Source of the DNA: Escherichia coli
Lineage (GTDB): Bacteria; Pseudomonadota; Gammaproteobacteria; Enterobacterales; Enterobacteriaceae
Length of the DNA: 64,000 nucleotides
Direction of reading: 5' to 3'
Assembly (NCBI RefSeq): GCF_036503815.1
Contig: NZ_AP027764.1
Span: 1,860,001 to 1,924,000, forward strand
Shown here one piece after another: positions 25,672 through 36,668 of this stretch; the first letter of the stretch is position 1, and each line of letters starts with the position of its first letter. Both the position numbers and the translations under genes were made by a program. The notes below the pieces were generated by a model. That model saw only the letters and a list, made by a program, of their open reading frames with translations, was not told the origin of the DNA and did no database searches.

Positions 25672-27024
25672 TTAACGAAACACCACTTCTGCCCAACGTG
25701 CCAGCCCGGCGGTAACCGACCCAAAGTCATCGCCGCCTGCAATCGGAATGCCCGGCAACTGTTCTGCCAGCGCTTTTTTAATCAGCGGCGATCGGGCGCT
25801 ACCACCAGTCAGATAGATGACATCCGGTTTTTCCTGGGCGTTATCCAGCGCCAGTTGCACCTGTTCCAGAATTCGCGCCAGCGGCTGACTGAGGGCGTTT
25901 TCCAGCCCTTGTTGGCTAATCAGCGTTGCCAGTTCATCGCTGATAAATGGCAGCGATGCGCGGGTTTCCGCTGCGCTGGAAAGGGCGATTTTGCTCTCTT
26001 CCGCGCTGCGTACCAGCCGATAACTTAAACGCTGACGCCAGACTTTCTGTAACAGGGACACTTTCTCCGGTTCGCGGGCGTCGCGTACCAGGTCGTTAAG
26101 CAGACGACCGTTAGCACTACTGTAGAAATCACTCTGCGCTGGTACATCGTTGATGGCAACCGCATTCCACCACGGCAGGATCGGCAGGGCGATGCCTTTT
26201 TCAGTTTCGCCACCCATGCCCAGTAATGGCATCAGATTTTTAAACGCCAGTGCGATATCCAGATCGTTACCGCCAATACGGCAACCACTGTGACCCAGCA
26301 GGCTGGCTTCACGATCGAGGCGCGAACGCCACTGTGGCCCCATTAGCAGTAAAGAACAGTCAGTCGTACCACCACCAATATCTACCACCAGCACCCGTTT
26401 TTCTTCCTGCAAGGTGGCTTCGTAATCCAGCCCAGCCGCCACCGGCTCGTACTGGAATACCACATCCTTAAACCCGGCACGCTTTGCTGCGCGCTCCAGA
26501 ATCCCTTGTGCCTGGGCGTTTGCTTCATCGCCGCCCAGCCCCTGGAAGTTGATCGGGCGACCAATCACCGCCTGGGTAATCGCTTCTGGCAATTGCGCCT
26601 GCGCCTGTTGGCGAATATGCAGCATCATTGCGCAGACCAGATCCTCAAACAGCGCCACCTGCTGCGGTTTTAAGCCGCTGGCACCGAGGAACGATTTTGG
26701 TGATTTCACAAACCACACTTCTTCCGGATCATCAATGTACTGCGCCAGTGAGGAAAGACCGAACTGCACGCTTTTCGCCGTGACATCGATATCTTCTTCG
26801 CGGTTATAACGAATCGCCCGACGTAACAGCGCCTGCGTTTCATTGTCGTCTGCCGGAACATCATGATGGCGGTACAGCCATTCGCTTACCGCTTCACGCG
26901 TTGGCGCGCAAAGCATTGAAGGCAGCAGCGTGCTGTCGTTTTCCATTTTTAGCAAATGCGGTTTACCGTCACGCATGACCGCCACTGAACAGTTTGCTGT
27001 ACCGTAATCAAAACCAATAAACAC
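25672..27024 (-). CDS. yegD: Hsp70/actin-family chaperone-like ATPase YegD
   Basis: The 450-residue product is taken from the GTG at 27024 (read M-FIGFDYGTANCSVAVM), with GGGGAT 8-13 bases upstream; a longer frame to 27087 adds residues not seen in YegD. Actin-fold ATPase motifs: phosphate 1 FDYGTANCS, phosphate 2 VVDIGGGTTDCS, adenosine LTGGSARSPLI. It has the nucleotide-binding domain of Hsp70 but only a short C-terminal part and no typical substrate-binding lid. Biological role unknown. Convergent with yegI, 12 bases apart. Confidence 0.93.
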   Translation of the reverse strand: MFIGFDYGTANCSVAVMRDGKPHLLKMENDSTLLPSMLCAPTREAVSEWLYRHHDVPADDNETQALLRRAIRYNREEDIDVTAKSVQFGLSSLAQYIDDPEEVWFVKSPKSFLGASGLKPQQVALFEDLVCAMMLHIRQQAQAQLPEAITQAVIGRPINFQGLGGDEANAQAQGILERAAKRAGFKDVVFQYEPVAAGLDYEATLQEEKRVLVVDIGGGTTDCSLLLMGPQWRSRLDREASLLGHSGCRIGGNDLDIALAFKNLMPLLGMGGETEKGIALPILPWWNAVAINDVPAQSDFYSSANGRLLNDLVRDAREPEKVSLLQKVWRQRLSYRLVRSAEESKIALSSAAETRASLPFISDELATLISQQGLENALSQPLARILEQVQLALDNAQEKPDVIYLTGGSARSPLIKKALAEQLPGIPIAGGDDFGSVTAGLARWAEVVFR

Positions 27025-27091
27025 GAAATAATCCCCATGCCGGTGAAGAAGGGGCGTGACTTTAGCGAAATGTTGCCGTCGCGACAACCGG

Positions 27092-27104
27092 AATATGAAA
27101 GCAA
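27092..27104 (+). promoter_or_regulatory. Ada box of the alkA promoter
   Basis: AAT (27092-27094), six bases, GCAA (27101-27104) fits the Ada recognition pattern AAT-N6-GCAA. A -10 element TATGCT (27127-27132) follows, predicting a start near 27139 and a short leader to the alkA ATG at 27158. Methylated Ada bound here activates alkA in the adaptive response. Confidence 0.8.
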
Positions 27105-27157
27105 AGCGCAGCGTCTGAATAACGTTTATGCTGAAAGCGGATAAACAAGGAGAAGCG

Positions 27158-28006
27158 ATGTATACCCTGAACTGGCAGCCGCCATATGACTGGTCGTGGA
27201 TGTTGGGATTTCTCGCCGCCCGTGCGGTGAGCGGTGTTGAAACGGTTGCGGACGATTATTATGCCCGTAGTCTGGCGGTGGGCGAATATCGCGGCGTGGT
27301 GACTGCTATTCCGGATATAGCCAGCCTTACTCTGCACATAAATTTAAGTGCAGGTTTAGAACCTGTTGCCGCTGAGTGTCTGGTGAAAATGAGCCGCCTG
27401 TTTGATCTGCAATGTAACCCGCAGATTGTTAATGGGGCGTTGGGCGAATTAGGCGCAGCGCGGCCCGGATTGCGTTTACCTGGTTGTGTTGATGCTTTTG
27501 AGCAGGGCGTGCGGGCGATTTTAGGCCAACTGGTGAGCGTGGCGATGGCGGCAAAATTGACCGCCAGAGTGGCACAGCTTTATGGCGAACGGCTGGATGA
27601 TTTTCCTGATTATGTCTGCTTCCCCACGCCTCAGCGGCTGGCTGCAGCCGACCCGCAGGCATTAAAAGCGTTAGGTATGCCGTTGAAACGGGCAGAGGCA
27701 CTGATTCATCTGGCAAATGCGGCGCTGGAGGGCACCTTACCAATGACAATACCGAGCGACGTAGAACAAGCGATGAAAACGCTGCAAACTTTTCCGGGTA
27801 TCGGGCGCTGGACGGCGAATTATTTCGCCTTACGTGGTTGGCAGGCGAAAGATGTTTTCCTGCCGGATGATTATCTGATTAAACAGCGATTTCCGGGAAT
27901 GACACCGGCACAAATCCGCCGTTATGCCGAACGCTGGAAGCCCTGGCGTTCTTATGCGCTGTTGCATATCTGGTATACGGAAGGCTGGCAACCAGACGAA
28001 GCATGA
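27158..28006 (+). CDS. alkA: 3-methyladenine DNA glycosylase II AlkA
   Basis: The 282-residue product starts at 27158 with AAGGAGAAG in front; the frame extends 10 codons upstream but through the promoter. Order: N-terminal beta domain (MYTLNWQPPYDWSWML), then the HhH-GPD glycosylase fold with FPGIGRWTANYFALRG as helix-hairpin-helix and the catalytic aspartate in DVFLPDDYLIK (known Asp238). It removes 3-methyladenine, 3-methylguanine and other alkylated bases. A single gene with its own Ada-controlled promoter, divergent from yegD. Confidence 0.97.
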   Translation: MYTLNWQPPYDWSWMLGFLAARAVSGVETVADDYYARSLAVGEYRGVVTAIPDIASLTLHINLSAGLEPVAAECLVKMSRLFDLQCNPQIVNGALGELGAARPGLRLPGCVDAFEQGVRAILGQLVSVAMAAKLTARVAQLYGERLDDFPDYVCFPTPQRLAAADPQALKALGMPLKRAEALIHLANAALEGTLPMTIPSDVEQAMKTLQTFPGIGRWTANYFALRGWQAKDVFLPDDYLIKQRFPGMTPAQIRRYAERWKPWRSYALLHIWYTEGWQPDEA

Positions 28007-28014
28007 CGTTGGTC

Positions 28015-28098
28015 GCCGGATGCGGTGCGAGCGCCTTATCCGGCCTGGGGAATGAGCGATTTGTAGGCATGATAAGACGCGTTAGCGTCGCATCAGGC
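28015..28098. repeat. Two REP units (BIME) between alkA and dgcE
   Basis: Unit 1 (28015-28044) runs GCCGGATGCGG ... CTTATCCGGC; unit 2 (28067-28098) runs GCATGATAAGACG ... GTCGCATCAGGC. They sit between two convergent genes. Unit 2 carries TGTAGGCATGAT, one base away from the IS621 target TGTAGGCCTGAT. Confidence 0.85.
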
Positions 28099-28115
28099 AA
28101 TGGGCAAACGCTCCC

Positions 28116-31100
28116 TCAGTTAATCGCGAAATAACTGCTATTCACCAGCAAATCCAGCGGTTGGGCATCGGCAATCACATCGCCATAAATCAGATCGACG
28201 CCGATGCCAGAAAGCGTATCCATCACTAAGGGTAAAACAACTGGCCCGGCGATAGTCTTCACCCCGAGTCGCTGAGCGTGCCCCTGAATAATCGTAATCA
28301 GCATCTCATCCATCAAATTACCCTGCACGCTGGCGCATAGCTCACCGTCAAGTAGCAGGTAATCTGCCATATTCGCTTTCAGCGTGTTGAAAATTTGCAG
28401 ATCGCGACCCACCTGGCTGAGTACGATCCTGCAACCGGCCAGCCGCAGTTTTTGCACGCTTTCTGCGTGATCGATAACCGCTTCTGCCGGAATAATCAGA
28501 TGTAATAACCGTGGTGGTAGAGGGCTATTTTCCAGCTGCTCAAGCAGTTCATTCACCAGCGAGGCGCTACTCAAACCGGCAACAGAAAGGGGGAGGGCGA
28601 TGCTTAAGCCTTTACTGGCAATCGCTTTTGCGGTCTGCTGGAAAAATTCATGGAGTACCCGGCGGTCAAGAGCATGGTTAAGCGCCGCATCACCGAAGCT
28701 ACGACGAAATGTTTGTTCATCAAAAATCTCGCCTTCGCAACCCCAGAGTTTTAGTGATATCAACCACAAATTACGCGCTTCCGGGATCCGTGGCGAAGCG
28801 ACGCCGTGGGCGATCATCATCAACTGATTCTCTTTAATCATCCGCCACTGTTCATCAATCGACATCGCCGCCCGTTCGATATGTGCGTCAGCTTGCTGCG
28901 GTTCGTAAACTGTCACCCGGCCGCGGCCACCATTTTTGGAGGCATAACAGGCGATGTCAGCCTGCGACATCACTTCAACCGCCTGATGATTGTTGTCATC
29001 AATCAAGGTAATCCCGGCACTGGCACCTACCCGATGTACACGTCCTTCCCATATAAAGTGATAGTCATTCACGGCGCTGATAATGCGTGTAGCGATAAAA
29101 CGCGCACTTTCGACATTACAATCTGGCAGCAGCAGACCAAATTCATCGCCACCGAGTCGCGCCAGCACGTCGCTGGAGCGCAGCATACTCAGCATCAATG
29201 ACGCCAGTTCGCGCAACAAAGCGTCGCCAGCGGCGTGTCCGGCGCTGTCATTCACCGCTTTAAAGCGATCAAGATCGATAAACACCAGGGCATGTCGCTG
29301 ATGTGTACTGTTTACCGTTTGCAGCAGGATGCGTAGTTGCTTCTCAAAACTGGCGCGATTGGCGAGATGCGTCAGTGCATCATGGGAGGCGCTGTAGCTC
29401 AGCTGGCGCAGCATTTTGCGTGATTCGGTGACGTCCTGAATCACCAGAACCGAGCCTATATTGCTGCCGTCCAGAGTACTTAACGGCGTAATACTGTAAT
29501 GCACGTCGTAGCTGCCGCCGCTCCGGCAGTGCAACACCACATCTTGTTCAATCGCAGAACGTGAGGTGTCGGCACTGTAAATGTTCTCCATTAATGGCCC
29601 GTTGTCGCCAAAAGTAATATGCAACACCGTCAGGAGCGGAACACCTAACGCTTCTTCCTGCGTCCAGCCGCTCATCTTCTCCGCCACCGGATTCATAAAG
29701 GTAATTTTCATCGCCATGTCAATACAGACCACGGCTTCGCCGATGGAATCCAGCGTAATGTGCAGGCGCTCTTTTTCCTGAAACAATGCCTCGTTAAGCT
29801 GTTTCACTTCGGTCATATCCATATTAATGCCGAGCAGGCGTTCGACTTCGCCTTCTTTATTCAGTACCCGGTTGGCGAGGGCGCGGATATGGCGAATACC
29901 GTCTTTCACGGTAATGCGAAATTCCAGTTTAAAGGGAGAGCGCGATTGCAATGAATCGCGAATCACTTTTTCGGCGTGCTGGCGATCTTCCGGCAGCACG
30001 CACTCGTACCACACCTGCCAGTTCGGTTTGATATGCGGAGGAATTTCATACAGCTCGAACATCCGCTTATCCCAGCTAAAAATATTCGGCTTTAGCTCCC
30101 ACTCCCAGATGCCAATCCCGCCCGCTTCGTTAGCCAGCGTGATGCGCTCCATCAGTTGCTGGTTCACCTGTTCGGTGCGTTTTAGCTCGTTAATGTCTTC
30201 AATCTGAGCGATAAAATAGAGCGGCGTACCATCGGTGTGGCGCACTAGTGAGACGGCAAGCAACGCCCAGACAACATCGCCATTGCGGTTGTAGTAGCGT
30301 TTTTCCATTGAATAGGTGTTTATTTCACCGCTTATCAGCTTTTCAACCTGTTGCAGATCTTTATTGAGATCCTCCGGCCAGGTCAGTTGCTGAAAGGTAA
30401 GTCCGCGCAGTTCTTCCTGACTGTAACCGAGAAACTGGCAGAGCGCTTTGTTGGATTGCAGCCATTGCCCCTCGGTGCCCACTAATGCCATGCCGATGGC
30501 GGAATATTCCATCGCGTTCCGAAAGCGGGTTTCGCTTTCGGAAATGTGTTTGCGTTCCGCACGAAAGGCATACATCACCATCGTCATGATGTTGGCGGGC
30601 AGCAGGATCAGCAAAAACGGTAGCCACGGCATATGGCTCATCAGGTATGTACGCGGCGTAGCAAGCAGGGAGGGATCAGCGGCCATCATCAGTGACACCA
30701 TCATCACCGTGGTAAGGAAGATCAAAAAGGCTTCCATTCGTGGCAGGCGCACGGCGCTCCACATCAACAGCACAATAATGAAAGTAAAAGGCCACGGCAG
30801 ATACAGCATCGAAAGCCAGCTTAACGTCAGTGTGATGGCTAACGTGAGCAGCGACTCAAAAAGCAACCTTGGGTTGCGATGGCGCAGCAGATAGTGTGGT
30901 TTAAATAACAATCCCAGCGGCACCAGTGCCAGGGCGCCGATGGATTCTGACAGTACCCATATCAAAAATGCCCTGAGAGGATCGTCTCCGGGCGTCAGCA
31001 GGACAACCAGAACACCCCCTAACAGAGGTGGAACAATGGCGCTGCCGAATGCCAGACGCAGCCAGTCAGCCAGATTTTGCAATGGGTTATACCACGGCAG

Positions 31101-31433
31101 CAATTTACGCAGTAGCACTGCCCCGACCACGGCTTCAACAATATTGATGGTCGTCCAGGTCATGTTCAGCGAGCTGGTGGAAAAAAGCAGGATGGATGCG
31201 GCGATATTTCCCAGCGAGCAGCTCAGCGCTATTCCCGGCCACATGCGCCCGGCATGGCGATAAAACGCCACCATCATGATGGACGTCGGGAACCACAGTG
31301 GGGCGAGTTGGGTGCCAAACTGCGAAAGCTCAAGCGAGAAAAGGGTAAAGATAAACGAGACTAAACCTAAACTGACCAGGTGAAGCAGCGGGTGGGGCAG
31401 GGCAATTAATACATGCTGTGATTGTTTGCTCAT
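28116..31433 (-). CDS. dgcE: Diguanylate cyclase DgcE (YegE)
   Basis: The 1105-residue product has an N-terminal MASE1 membrane sensor of about ten helices (residues about 10-295), three PAS/PAC domains (about 300-670; FAIGM-type box AMEYSAIGMALVG), an active GGDEF domain (VLARLGGDEFGLLLPD near residue 780) and a C-terminal EAL-like domain that lacks the EAL motif (IPEARNLWLISLKLW in its place), so it should make but not break c-di-GMP. DgcE is the top-level cyclase controlling CsgD, curli and cellulose in E. coli and responds to GTP. Confidence 0.95.
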   Translation of the reverse strand: MSKQSQHVLIALPHPLLHLVSLGLVSFIFTLFSLELSQFGTQLAPLWFPTSIMMVAFYRHAGRMWPGIALSCSLGNIAASILLFSTSSLNMTWTTINIVEAVVGAVLLRKLLPWYNPLQNLADWLRLAFGSAIVPPLLGGVLVVLLTPGDDPLRAFLIWVLSESIGALALVPLGLLFKPHYLLRHRNPRLLFESLLTLAITLTLSWLSMLYLPWPFTFIIVLLMWSAVRLPRMEAFLIFLTTVMMVSLMMAADPSLLATPRTYLMSHMPWLPFLLILLPANIMTMVMYAFRAERKHISESETRFRNAMEYSAIGMALVGTEGQWLQSNKALCQFLGYSQEELRGLTFQQLTWPEDLNKDLQQVEKLISGEINTYSMEKRYYNRNGDVVWALLAVSLVRHTDGTPLYFIAQIEDINELKRTEQVNQQLMERITLANEAGGIGIWEWELKPNIFSWDKRMFELYEIPPHIKPNWQVWYECVLPEDRQHAEKVIRDSLQSRSPFKLEFRITVKDGIRHIRALANRVLNKEGEVERLLGINMDMTEVKQLNEALFQEKERLHITLDSIGEAVVCIDMAMKITFMNPVAEKMSGWTQEEALGVPLLTVLHITFGDNGPLMENIYSADTSRSAIEQDVVLHCRSGGSYDVHYSITPLSTLDGSNIGSVLVIQDVTESRKMLRQLSYSASHDALTHLANRASFEKQLRILLQTVNSTHQRHALVFIDLDRFKAVNDSAGHAAGDALLRELASLMLSMLRSSDVLARLGGDEFGLLLPDCNVESARFIATRIISAVNDYHFIWEGRVHRVGASAGITLIDDNNHQAVEVMSQADIACYASKNGGRGRVTVYEPQQADAHIERAAMSIDEQWRMIKENQLMMIAHGVASPRIPEARNLWLISLKLWGCEGEIFDEQTFRRSFGDAALNHALDRRVLHEFFQQTAKAIASKGLSIALPLSVAGLSSASLVNELLEQLENSPLPPRLLHLIIPAEAVIDHAESVQKLRLAGCRIVLSQVGRDLQIFNTLKANMADYLLLDGELCASVQGNLMDEMLITIIQGHAQRLGVKTIAGPVVLPLVMDTLSGIGVDLIYGDVIADAQPLDLLVNSSYFAIN

Positions 31434-31750
31434 TACCGCTTTATCCGCAAGGCCTGGTCGCCAGTATTCGTTTCTGTGTTTATGCTAGTACAAAAGTTTT
31501 ACATTTTATATGCGAATTGCTCATAAAGTGACGTAAAGGCGGATAATTTGCGCAACTGCGTATAACATTTTTTACCTTGTATAAAACTGATCAACGTAAT
31601 TTGCCACCGGGAATTATTCGTCAACAATTAACTCTGAGCGCGCGGCAACGCTATTCGACTGGTATCAGGCGGATGAAATCCCTATAATTGCCGCGTTTGG
31701 CGCTTCGTCGCCCCCTTCCTAACATCCAGGTTAATCAGGTCGCTAAATAT
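31434..31750. other. Divergent promoter region between dgcE and udk
   Basis: These 317 bases must hold the leftward dgcE promoter and the rightward udk promoter. TATAAC (31561-31566) and TATAAA (31580-31585) are possible rightward -10 elements, but neither has a good -35 at 17 bases. No gene or repeat is seen. Confidence 0.4.
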
Positions 31751-32392
31751 ATGACTGATCAGTCTCATCAGTGCGTCATTATCGGTATCGCTGGCGCATC
31801 GGCTTCCGGCAAGAGTCTTATTGCCAGTACCCTTTATCGTGAATTACGTGAGCAAGTCGGTGATGAACACATCGGCGTAATTCCCGAAGACTGCTATTAC
31901 AAAGATCAAAGCCATCTGTCGATGGAAGAACGTGTTAAGACCAACTACGACCATCCCAGCGCGATGGATCACAGCCTGCTGCTTGAGCATTTACAAGCAT
32001 TGAAACGCGGCTCGGCAATTGACCTGCCGGTTTACAGCTATGTTGAACATACGCGTATGAAAGAAACGGTAAAGGTTGAGCCGAAGAAGGTCATCATTCT
32101 CGAAGGCATTTTGCTGCTGACGGATGCGCGTTTGCGTGATGAACTTAACTTCTCAATTTTCGTTGATACCCCGCTGGATATCTGCTTGATGCGCCGCATC
32201 AAGCGTGATGTTAACGAGCGTGGGCGTTCAATGGATTCCGTGATGGCGCAATATCAAAAAACTGTGCGCCCGATGTTCCTGCAATTCATTGAGCCTTCTA
32301 AACAATATGCGGACATTATCGTGCCGCGCGGCGGGAAAAACCGCATCGCCATCGATATATTGAAAGCGAAAATAAGTCAGTTCTTTGAATAA
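31751..32392 (+). CDS. udk: Uridine/cytidine kinase
   Basis: The 213-residue product starts at the ATG at 31751 (MTDQSHQCVIIGIAGASASG); an in-frame upstream ATG-like start at 31688 adds residues not in the family. P-loop GASASGKS is at about residues 15-22; the nucleoside-binding PEDCYYKDQ and RRIKRDVNERGR lid arginines are present. It phosphorylates uridine and cytidine with GTP in pyrimidine salvage. Followed by dcd in the same direction. Confidence 0.97.
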   Translation: MTDQSHQCVIIGIAGASASGKSLIASTLYRELREQVGDEHIGVIPEDCYYKDQSHLSMEERVKTNYDHPSAMDHSLLLEHLQALKRGSAIDLPVYSYVEHTRMKETVKVEPKKVIILEGILLLTDARLRDELNFSIFVDTPLDICLMRRIKRDVNERGRSMDSVMAQYQKTVRPMFLQFIEPSKQYADIIVPRGGKNRIAIDILKAKISQFFE

Positions 32393-32483
32393 GCTTGATA
32401 AATTGTGTACCGTTCAGTGATAACCTGGTATGCCCTTGACGTAATTGGCGTTAAGGGAGTGATGCGCGAAAGGAGAAAATGCC

Positions 32484-33065
32484 ATGCGTCTGTGTGACCG
32501 AGATATTGAAGCCTGGCTTGATGAAGGCCGTTTGTCGATCAACCCACGTCCGCCAGTGGAGCGTATTAATGGCGCGACGGTGGATGTGCGCCTGGGCAAT
32601 AAATTTCGTACCTTCCGTGGTCACACGGCAGCGTTTATCGATCTGAGCGGTCCCAAAGATGAAGTGAGCGCCGCGCTTGACCGCGTGATGAGCGATGAGA
32701 TCGTACTCGATGAAAGCGAGGCGTTTTATCTTCACCCAGGAGAGCTGGCGCTGGCGGTGACGCTGGAGTCGGTGACGCTGCCAGCCGATCTGGTGGGATG
32801 GCTGGACGGTCGTTCCTCACTGGCGCGTCTGGGGCTTATGGTGCACGTCACCGCGCACCGTATCGATCCGGGCTGGTCTGGCTGCATTGTGCTGGAGTTC
32901 TACAACTCCGGTAAGCTGCCGCTGGCGCTGCGTCCGGGCATGTTAATTGGTGCGCTGAGCTTTGAGCCGCTTTCCGGCCCGGCGGCGCGACCTTACAACC
33001 GCCGTGAAGATGCGAAATATCGCAACCAGCAGGGCGCGGTAGCCAGCCGAATCGATAAAGACTAA
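32484..33065 (+). CDS. dcd: dCTP deaminase
   Basis: The 193-residue product is full length. The trimeric dUTPase-fold signature DGRSSLARLGLMVHVTAH includes the catalytic region; the C-terminal PYNRREDAKYRNQQGA closes the active site. It converts dCTP to dUTP, the main source of dUMP for thymidylate. GAAAGGAG lies 8 bases before the ATG. Part of the udk-dcd-asmA series. Confidence 0.97.
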   Translation: MRLCDRDIEAWLDEGRLSINPRPPVERINGATVDVRLGNKFRTFRGHTAAFIDLSGPKDEVSAALDRVMSDEIVLDESEAFYLHPGELALAVTLESVTLPADLVGWLDGRSSLARLGLMVHVTAHRIDPGWSGCIVLEFYNSGKLPLALRPGMLIGALSFEPLSGPAARPYNRREDAKYRNQQGAVASRIDKD

Positions 33066-33086
33066 TTCAGGCCCATTGAGGATACC

Positions 33087-34940
33087 ATGAGACGATTTCT
33101 GACGACGCTGATGATACTCCTGGTCGTGCTGGTGGCCGGGTTATCTGCGTTAGTGTTGCTGGTGAATCCGAATGATTTCCGCGACTATATGGTCAAGCAA
33201 GTTGCTGCACGTAGCGGTTATCAATTGCAGCTCGACGGGCCACTGCGTTGGCACGTCTGGCCGCAACTTAGTATCCTCTCCGGGCGAATGTCTCTCACTG
33301 CCCAGGGCGCGAGCCAGCCACTGGTTCGCGCAGACAACATGCGTCTGGACGTGGCGCTTTTACCACTGCTGAGTCATCAACTGAGCGTTAAGCAGGTGAT
33401 GCTAAAAGGGGCAGTGATCCAACTGACGCCGCAGACGGAAGCGGTACGCAGCGAAGATGCCCCGGTTGCACCGCGCGACAATACCTTGCCGGATCTGTCA
33501 GACGATCGCGGATGGTCGTTTGATATATCCAGTCTTAAGGTGGCGGACAGCGTGCTGGTGTTCCAGCATGAAGATGACGAGCAGGTGACAATCCGTAATA
33601 TCCGCCTGCAAATGGAACAAGATCCCCAACATCGTGGTTCATTTGAGTTCTCCGGGCGGGTTAATCGCGATCAGCGCGATCTCACGATATCCCTTAACGG
33701 TACGGTAGATGCTTCTGATTATCCGCATGATTTAACGGCGGCTATTGAACAAATTAACTGGCAGTTGCAGGGTGCCGATTTACCAAAACAAGGTATTCAG
33801 GGGCAGGGGAGTTTCCAGGCCCAGTGGCAGGAGTCACATAAACGCCTTTCATTTAACCAAATTAGTTTGACCGCCAATGACAGTACGCTGAGCGGGCAAG
33901 CACAGGTCACGCTGACAGAGAAACCGGAATGGCAGCTGAGACTGCAATTCCCGCAACTGAATCTTGACAACCTCATCCCGCTTAAAGAAACAGCGAACGG
34001 TGAAAACGGTGCCGCGCAGCAGGGGCAGAGCCAATCCACGTTGCCGCGCCCGGTCATTTCTTCGCGTATTGATGAACCGGCCTATCAGGGATTGCAAGGC
34101 TTTACGGCTGATATTTTGTTGCAGGCCAGTAACGTGCGCTGGCGCGGAATGAATTTTACAGACGTTGCCACGCAAATGACCAACAAGTCGGGTTTGCTGG
34201 AAATTACTCAACTGCAGGGCAAGCTTAACGGTGGACAGGTTTCACTGCCGGGCACGCTGGATGCAACATCAACAAATCCGCGGATAAACTTCCAGCCACG
34301 GCTGGAAAACGTTGAGATTGGCACCATTCTGAAGGCGTTTAACTATCCGATTTCGTTGACCGGAAAGATGTCACTGGCTGGTGATTTCTCCGGTGCTGAC
34401 ATAGATGCCGACGCATTCCGCCACAACTGGCAAGGACAGGCGCATGTCGAAATGACGGACACACGCATGGAAGGGATGAACTTCCAGCAGATGATCCAGC
34501 AAGCGGTAGAGCGTAATGGTGGTGATGTGAAGGCCGCTGAAAACTTCGATAACGTGACGCGTCTTGACCGCTTTACCACCGATTTGACGTTGAAGGATGG
34601 CGTCGTGACGTTAAACGACATGCAAGGTCAATCGCCTGTGCTGGCGCTGACAGGAGAAGGCATGTTGAATTTGGCAGATCAAACCTGCGACACCCAGTTT
34701 GATATTCGGGTCGTGGGTGGCTGGAACGGGGAAAGCAAACTGATTGATTTCCTCAAAGAAACGCCAGTACCGCTGCGGGTTTATGGCAACTGGCAGCAAC
34801 TTAATTACAGCCTGCAAGTGGACCAGCTGCTACGCAAACATCTACAGGACGAAGCGAAACGTCGCCTGAATGACTGGGCCGAGCGGAATAAAGATTCCCG
34901 CAATGGCAAAGATGTGAAGAAGTTGCTGGAGAAGATGTAA
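33087..34940 (+). CDS. asmA: AsmA, envelope phospholipid-transport-like protein
   Basis: The 617-residue product has one N-terminal transmembrane helix (about residues 5-27), then a long periplasmic beta-rich body with the N-terminal AsmA/chorein-like segment (NPNDFRDYMVKQVAARSG) and the C-terminal AsmA_2 part. AsmA-like proteins (YhdP, TamB, YdbH) form bridges for phospholipids between the membranes; asmA mutations were first found as suppressors of OmpF assembly mutants. The gene ends 24 bases before IS621; the coding sequence is intact. Confidence 0.96.
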   Translation: MRRFLTTLMILLVVLVAGLSALVLLVNPNDFRDYMVKQVAARSGYQLQLDGPLRWHVWPQLSILSGRMSLTAQGASQPLVRADNMRLDVALLPLLSHQLSVKQVMLKGAVIQLTPQTEAVRSEDAPVAPRDNTLPDLSDDRGWSFDISSLKVADSVLVFQHEDDEQVTIRNIRLQMEQDPQHRGSFEFSGRVNRDQRDLTISLNGTVDASDYPHDLTAAIEQINWQLQGADLPKQGIQGQGSFQAQWQESHKRLSFNQISLTANDSTLSGQAQVTLTEKPEWQLRLQFPQLNLDNLIPLKETANGENGAAQQGQSQSTLPRPVISSRIDEPAYQGLQGFTADILLQASNVRWRGMNFTDVATQMTNKSGLLEITQLQGKLNGGQVSLPGTLDATSTNPRINFQPRLENVEIGTILKAFNYPISLTGKMSLAGDFSGADIDADAFRHNWQGQAHVEMTDTRMEGMNFQQMIQQAVERNGGDVKAAENFDNVTRLDRFTTDLTLKDGVVTLNDMQGQSPVLALTGEGMLNLADQTCDTQFDIRVVGGWNGESKLIDFLKETPVPLRVYGNWQQLNYSLQVDQLLRKHLQDEAKRRLNDWAERNKDSRNGKDVKKLLEKM

Positions 34941-35021
34941 GTCATCCAGATGACATATGCTGTAGATACTGTTATGGCCTGCAATTTTTTTTCTACCCCG
35001 GTTTCCCAGATTGCAGGCATG

Positions 35022-36277
<1,256 letters not shown>

Positions 36278-36309
36278 AATCACGTAGATTACTTTCAGCA
36301 AAGATGAAT

Positions 36310-36600
36310 CATCTGTATAAGTAAGATACTTCAGCGAGGGTGTTGGTCCGGCTGTAAATCGCCGAATCGTTTCCTGTAGGCCGGGGCAGCCCACATGGAT
36401 GTGGGCTGAGGGCGCGTTTTACAGGGATGTTACCTCGCGCCCGTACCCGATAGCCGAAAGGAATAAGATGAGGGGACCGCGCTAGCGGCGATTTACCGCC
36501 GGGAGCCCGGGTTGCCAGGGTGGTGGCGATTGAGCCACCCTGGCACGTTCACCGGCTTGAGCGTTCCAAAGTAGCGAGGAACATAAAGTGAACGGAACAG
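36310..36600 (+). ncRNA. Candidate structured RNA between two mirror-image REPs; family not established
   Basis: No plausible gene covers this G+C-rich stretch, but it is dense in strong hairpins in one register: CGGC/GCCG (36349-36364), CAGCCCACAT/ATGTGGGCTG (36387-36408, 10 bp, 2-base loop), GGGCGCG/CGCGCCC (36410-36442), GGCG/CGCC (36487-36500), GCCAGGGTGG/CCACCCTGGC (36514-36544, 10 bp) and GTTCC/GGAAC (36563-36582). Between them are purine-rich linkers such as GCCGAAAGGAATAAGATGAGG. Size and architecture suggest a mobile-element RNA; a HEARO/omega-type RNA (IscB/IsrB guide RNA) without its nuclease gene is my leading guess, a retron or phage RNA an alternative. Strand is uncertain. The identity is a hypothesis. 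Confidence 0.45.
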
Positions 36601-36636
36601 CCTCTAATGTCACATACTCTCCCGGTTGAATGAAAC

Positions 36637-36668
36637 GCCTGATGCGACGCTTACGCGTCTTATCAGGC
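36637..36668 (-). repeat. Intact REP unit with an unused IS621 target
   Basis: Exact reverse complement of the unit at 36246-36277. It continues into ATCAGGCCTACA (36662-36673), the same 12-mer that is reconstructed for the occupied IS621 site. It lies 11 bases before the end of yegH. Confidence 0.9.

Noticed and set aside
28015..28098. Repeated palindromes considered as a CRISPR array
   Set aside because: Units are REPs of unequal spacing and orientation with no unique spacers or cas genes; no CRISPR array is seen anywhere in the window.
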